Assembly (NCBI GenBank): GCA_902632545.1
Contig: CACPCX010000003.1
Location: 1 to 46,032 of the forward strand
Origin: an uncultured Pelagibacteraceae bacterium
GTDB taxonomy: Bacteria; Pseudomonadota; Alphaproteobacteria; Pelagibacterales; Pelagibacteraceae
DNA length: 46,032 nt
Direction of reading: 5' to 3'
Below are positions 42,719-46,032 of this stretch, one piece after another. The position numbers and the translations under genes were made by a program. The notes under the pieces were generated by a model that did not search any database, was not told the DNA's origin, and saw nothing but the letters and a program-made list of their open reading frames with translations. The stretch's first letter is position 1. Each line of letters begins with the position of its first letter.

Positions 42719-43711
42719 ATGTTTAGATTTTTTACACAACGAAACTGGTTTTTATGGTCATGGTTTGGTTCGGCAATTATTTTATCATCACTTTGGATAC
42801 AGGTTAAAATTGATGTTAAAATAAATGAGTGGTTTGGTGAATTTTACGACATGATTCAAAAAGCCTTAAGTGCTCCAAATTCAATTACTATAGAAGAGTA
42901 TTGGGCAAGCCTGTTGTCATTCATTATATTGGCTGCAATGTATGTTGGTGTTGCTGTAATAGTCAGTTTTTTTACTTCACACTATTTGTTTAGATGGAGA
43001 ACAGCTATGGTGGAATGGTATCATAGTGTTTATGATAAAGCTCGAAAAATTGAAGGAGCTGCCCAAAGAGTTCAAGAAGATACAATTAAATTTTCTAGAA
43101 TAATGGAATCTTTAGGTACAAGTTTAATTGAAGCTTTAATGATACTTGTAGAATTTATGCCTATCTTATTTGGATTAAGTATCGGTATACCAATATTCTT
43201 TTTTGGTGATTGGGATTATGGATTAATAGTAGGTGCTTTAATTTGGTCGGTTGGAGGAACGATTTTTCTAATTTTACTTGGTTTAATCTTAAGATTAGTT
43301 GGTGTTGAATATGATCTACAAAAAAAGGAAGCGGCCTATAGAAAAATTCTAGTAATAGCAGAAGACGATGGAACAATAAGACCAAAAACTATCGAAGAAT
43401 TGTTCGATGGAGTAAGAAATATTCATTTTTTAAGCTATATTAGATATTTGTATTTTAATATTGGAAGAATAGCCTATCTGCAGGCAAACGTTTTATCAGC
43501 ATATGTTTTTTTAGCACCTGCTATAGTAGCTGGTGCAGTAACTCTTGGTGTAATGCAGCAAATAATAAGAGCATTTGGTAGAGTAGAAGGGTCAATGCAA
43601 TACATATTAAAAGCATGGCCTACAATTATAGAACTTGCAAGTGTATATAAACGTCTAAGAGAATTTGAATCTAAGATAAATCAAGAAGATTTAATTGATG
43701 AACAAGTTTAA
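42719..43711 (+). CDS. Short SbmA/BacA-like peptide transporter
   Basis: 330 residues. Clear SbmA-like segments: INEWFGEFYDMIQKALSAPNSITIEEYW, SHYLFRWRTAMVEWY, IEGAAQRVQEDTIKFSRIMESLGTSLIEA, YRKILVIAEDDGTIRPKTIEELF, and MQYILKAWPTIIELASVYKRLREFE. E. coli SbmA is 406 residues; this protein lacks roughly the first 80, including N-terminal helices. SbmA/BacA proteins are proton-driven importers of peptides and, in some species, vitamin B12. Here the substrate is unknown. Its stop overlaps the glpX start by one base. Confidence 0.85.
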   Translation: MFRFFTQRNWFLWSWFGSAIILSSLWIQVKIDVKINEWFGEFYDMIQKALSAPNSITIEEYWASLLSFIILAAMYVGVAVIVSFFTSHYLFRWRTAMVEWYHSVYDKARKIEGAAQRVQEDTIKFSRIMESLGTSLIEALMILVEFMPILFGLSIGIPIFFFGDWDYGLIVGALIWSVGGTIFLILLGLILRLVGVEYDLQKKEAAYRKILVIAEDDGTIRPKTIEELFDGVRNIHFLSYIRYLYFNIGRIAYLQANVLSAYVFLAPAIVAGAVTLGVMQQIIRAFGRVEGSMQYILKAWPTIIELASVYKRLREFESKINQEDLIDEQV

Positions 43712-44667
43712 TGACAATTGATAAAAAATTTATAGATCAATTTATTGATGTTACTAATAAAGCAGCTTTAGCGTCATCATATTTAGTTGGAAAAAAAGAT
43801 AAAATTTCTGCTGATAAGGCTGCAGTTGACTCAATGAGAAGTGGTTTAAATAAAATTAATTTTCAAGGAGAAGTAGTAATAGGTGAGGGTGAATTAGATG
43901 AGGCGCCGATGCTATATATTGGAGAAAAATTAGGAACTAAAAAAGGTCCAGAATTTGATATAGCTGTTGACCCTTTAGAAGGTACCAATTTTGCTGCAAA
44001 TAATTTACCAGGTGCATTATCAGTGATAGCTATTGCTGAAAAAAATAATTTGTTCAAAGCACCCGAAACTTATATGGAAAAAATTTCAACTAAGATTAAA
44101 GAAAAGAACATTATTGATTTAGATTTTACAGTAAAGCAAAATATTTCTAACCTTAGCGATTATTTAAATAAAAATCCAGAAAATTTAACTGCATGTATTC
44201 TTGACAGGCCAAGACATAAAAAAATTATAGAAGAACTAAAAAAATTAAAAGTTAATCTCAAATTAATTTCAGATGGTGACGTATCTGGAGCCTTACTAGT
44301 TACTGAGGAAAAATATAATGTTGATATTTTTTTGGGAATTGGTGGCGGGCCCGAGGGTGTGCTCGCAGCAGCTGCTTTGGATGCATTCAATTGTAGTTTT
44401 CAAGGTAGGTTTTTGTTTGAAACAGAAGAGGATAAAACAAGGGCAAAAAAAATGGGAATAAATGATTTAACAAAAAAATATGAGTTAAATGAAATAGTTA
44501 CAGGTGATTCTATTTTTTGCGCAACAGGTATTACTTCCGGTGATTTAGTTGCAGGTATTGAAATTCAGGGCAATGAATTCATTTCAGAGACATTAGTAAC
44601 ACATAAAACATCTGGTCTTAAAAAAGTGATAAAACTAAAAAAAATTTGTAATGATAAGCTTGATTAA
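43711..44667 (+). CDS. glpX: Class II fructose-1,6-bisphosphatase GlpX
   Basis: 318 residues. Metal-dependent gluconeogenic phosphatase of the Li-sensitive fold. Motifs: GEGELDEAPMLYIGEKLG, DIAVDPLEGTNFAANNLPGALSVIA, ACILDRPRHKKIIEELKK, FLGIGGGPEGVLAAAALDAF and CATGITSGDLVAGIE. It should convert fructose-1,6-bisphosphate to fructose-6-phosphate. TAATG overlap with the transporter gene upstream; tRNA-Glu follows 31 nt downstream. Confidence 0.94.
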   Translation: MTIDKKFIDQFIDVTNKAALASSYLVGKKDKISADKAAVDSMRSGLNKINFQGEVVIGEGELDEAPMLYIGEKLGTKKGPEFDIAVDPLEGTNFAANNLPGALSVIAIAEKNNLFKAPETYMEKISTKIKEKNIIDLDFTVKQNISNLSDYLNKNPENLTACILDRPRHKKIIEELKKLKVNLKLISDGDVSGALLVTEEKYNVDIFLGIGGGPEGVLAAAALDAFNCSFQGRFLFETEEDKTRAKKMGINDLTKKYELNEIVTGDSIFCATGITSGDLVAGIEIQGNEFISETLVTHKTSGLKKVIKLKKICNDKLD

Positions 44668-44698
44668 TTCTTGAATTTACCATAAAAAACAGCAATTC

Positions 44699-44773
44699 GG
44701 TCCCTTCGTCTATCGGTTAGGACACGTGGTTTTCATCCTCGAAAGAGGGGTTCGATTCCCCTAGGGACCGCCA
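44699..44773 (+). tRNA. tRNA-Glu (anticodon UUC)
   Basis: A 75-nt cloverleaf: acceptor GGTCCCT/AGGGACC, discriminator G, encoded CCA, T arm AGGGG-TTCGATT-CCCCT. Anticodon loop TTTTCAT carries TTC. The anticodon stem CGTGG/CCTCG has a T-T mismatch at 29-41. No separate promoter is obvious; read-through from glpX is possible. Confidence 0.95.
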
Positions 44774-44778
44774 AAATA

Positions 44779-45030
44779 ATGTATCACTATGTATATATCC
44801 TTAAAACAATAGACGGGTATATCAATAAAACATATGTTGGTTACACTACAAACGTAATTTCAAGATTAAAAAAGCACAATTCTTCAAAAGGAGCAAAAGC
44901 TACCAGAGGTTACAAATGGAAAATAATTTACAAAAAAAGATTTTTATCAAAATCTAAAGCATTATCGTTTGAATATTACCTGAAAAAAGATAGAAAAAAA
45001 AGGTTATCCATATTAAAAGAGTTAGAATAA
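44779..45030 (+). CDS. GIY-YIG domain protein (UPF0213-like)
   Basis: 83 residues, nearly all GIY-YIG domain: HYVYILKTIDG, TYVGYTTNVISRLKKHNSSKGAKATRGY, the catalytic-type arginine, and the glutamate in LSFEYYLKK. Stand-alone GIY-YIG proteins of this size are putative nucleases of unknown role, common in bacteria. It starts 5 nt after tRNA-Glu. The AT content is like its neighbours, with no sign of recent transfer. Confidence 0.87.
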   Translation: MYHYVYILKTIDGYINKTYVGYTTNVISRLKKHNSSKGAKATRGYKWKIIYKKRFLSKSKALSFEYYLKKDRKKRLSILKELE

Positions 45031-45037
45031 GTTATAT

Positions 45038-46032
45038 ATGAAAATAGCAACTATACTTCCATATAAAGAAAATTATACTTATTCTAAAGCACAGGCAGCA
45101 GCAATATGGGTTTGTGATTTTTTTAAATATTCTAAATATCAAAATACAAATTATATCTTTGGTAATACTATTGGAAAAGATTATCTAACAAAAAATTATA
45201 TAAATATTAATATAAGCAATCTTAAGTCTAAACTATCGAGTACAACCAAACAATATTGCAAAAATATAATACATAAGATTAAAGATGAAAATTTTGATAT
45301 TATTGAAATACACAATAGACCATTAATATTTAATTTTTTAAAAAAAGAAGTAAATTCAAAATATATTTTATATTTCCATAATGATCCACTATCAATGAAC
45401 GGATCAAAGACTTCAAATGAGAGATTAAATTTACTAATTGGTTTAGATAAGATAGTATTTGTGAGTAAATGGGTCCAAGATAGATTTTTTATAGATTTAG
45501 ATAAAAAACTTTCAGATAAAACGGAAATTGTTTACCCAAGCATCCACAAAATAATAAAGAAAAATAAAAAAGACAAAAAAATTACATTTGTTGGTAAGCT
45601 AAACACCTCAAAAGGTTATGATATTTATAAAGATGCAATAACTAGAATACTAGATGAATTTGATGAATGGAAAGCCTATTCTATAGGAGACGAGGAAAGA
45701 AAAAGACCCGTTATCAATCATCTAAATCACAAAGAATTAGGTTTTCTTAAACATAAAGAAGTTTTAAATTTTTTAAATAAATCTGAAATTGCTGTTGTGC
45801 CGTCTAGGTGGGAAGAACCTTTTGGTAGAACTGCGCTCGAATCATCTTCAAGGGCATGCGCAACTATTATATCAAATAGAGGTGGGTTACCCGAAACTAC
45901 AGATCACTGTATTATTTTAAAAAAATTAAATTCAAAGGAATTATATAAAGAAATAAAAAAATTAATTATAAATCCAAGTTTAAGAAAAAAAATACAAAAT
46001 AACGGTTTTAAGAATATTAAGCATCTTGTTAA
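45038..46032 (+). CDS. GT4-family glycosyltransferase, 3' end cut by window
   Basis: Open for 331 codons from ATG 45038 to the window edge; no stop is reached. It begins MKIATILPYKENYTYSKAQAA. The donor half shows KITFVGKLNTSKGYDIYKDAI (about 185-205), LGFLKHKEVLNFLNKSEIAVVPSRWEEPFG and the E-x7-E region EPFGRTALESSSRACATIISNRGGLPET, the signature of GT-B retaining enzymes. It probably adds a sugar to lipopolysaccharide or another surface glycan. It follows the GIY-YIG gene by 7 nt. Confidence 0.88.
   Translation, partial: MKIATILPYKENYTYSKAQAAAIWVCDFFKYSKYQNTNYIFGNTIGKDYLTKNYININISNLKSKLSSTTKQYCKNIIHKIKDENFDIIEIHNRPLIFNFLKKEVNSKYILYFHNDPLSMNGSKTSNERLNLLIGLDKIVFVSKWVQDRFFIDLDKKLSDKTEIVYPSIHKIIKKNKKDKKITFVGKLNTSKGYDIYKDAITRILDEFDEWKAYSIGDEERKRPVINHLNHKELGFLKHKEVLNFLNKSEIAVVPSRWEEPFGRTALESSSRACATIISNRGGLPETTDHCIILKKLNSKELYKEIKKLIINPSLRKKIQNNGFKNIKHLV

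Noticed and set aside
44779..45030. GIY-YIG gene next to tRNA-Glu as a possible homing or integrated element
   Set aside because: No tRNA fragment repeat, integrase or compositional change is visible; small stand-alone GIY-YIG proteins are common chromosomal genes.

Overview
The window looks like a piece of a SAR11 (Pelagibacterales, Alphaproteobacteria) chromosome. The evidence is very AT-rich DNA in both coding and spacer sequence, almost no intergenic space (no gene-free stretch over 300 bases), many 1-14 nt gene overlaps, alphaproteobacterial gene orders (argS-small protein-nagZ-scpA-scpB-tatABC-serS; mltB-rlpA-dac-tmk-holB-metG-tatD-MBL), and an NDUFS4-type complex I accessory subunit. 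No insertion sequence, prophage, CRISPR array or rRNA was seen. Identification rests on reading the sequence, not on a database search.

Layout. 1-541 is the 3' end of a mannose-1-phosphate guanylyltransferase (GDP-mannose supply). 566-1919 holds a PiT-like permease and a tiny membrane protein on the minus strand. 1991-6042 is a zinc island: znuA diverges from znuC-znuB-zur across two tandem Zur-box-like palindromes, and an Ldh_2-family oxidoreductase follows zur with a one-base overlap. 6034-7127 (minus) carries exonuclease III and an A-type Fe-S carrier.

7178-18624 (plus) is a long housekeeping block: dgt, argS, a small membrane protein, nagZ, scpA, scpB, tatA, tatB, tatC, serS, yajC, secD, secF, sodB. 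It joins nucleotide control, two aminoacyl-tRNA synthetases, cell-wall recycling, chromosome condensation and both protein export routes (Tat and Sec). 18630-22134 (minus) has two small membrane proteins and uvrA. uvrA diverges from ssb-gyrA-coaD-ppiase-tgt (22223-27425) across a palindrome that covers the ssb -10 element. tRNA-Lys, an M48 lipoprotein protease, a DUF502 protein, recG, sdhE and tRNA-Ser follow. 31736-40094 is a second long plus-strand block for envelope and replication functions: rarD, mltB, a degenerate rlpA, dac, tmk, holB, metG, tatD and an MBL hydrolase. 40089-42256 (minus) has a periplasmic thiol peroxidase, nhaA and a zinc-ribbon protein. 42351 to the end has tRNA-Pro, an NDUFS4-like subunit, a short SbmA/BacA-like protein, glpX, tRNA-Glu, a GIY-YIG protein and a truncated glycosyltransferase. 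Both window edges therefore lie in surface-glycan genes.

Most of this is core genome. The more unusual observations are: (i) the zinc theme: a two-operator Zur control region, a Zur with one sensor ligand changed, a tRNA-guanine transglycosylase lacking two of four zinc cysteines, and an MBL enzyme with Gln in place of a metal-binding His; (ii) degenerate or miniaturised envelope genes (RlpA without its catalytic motif, a tiny protein in the SPOR-protein position, a short SbmA); (iii) unlisted tiny membrane-protein ORFs at 19047-19202 and 28523-28600; (iv) the palindrome between uvrA and ssb.
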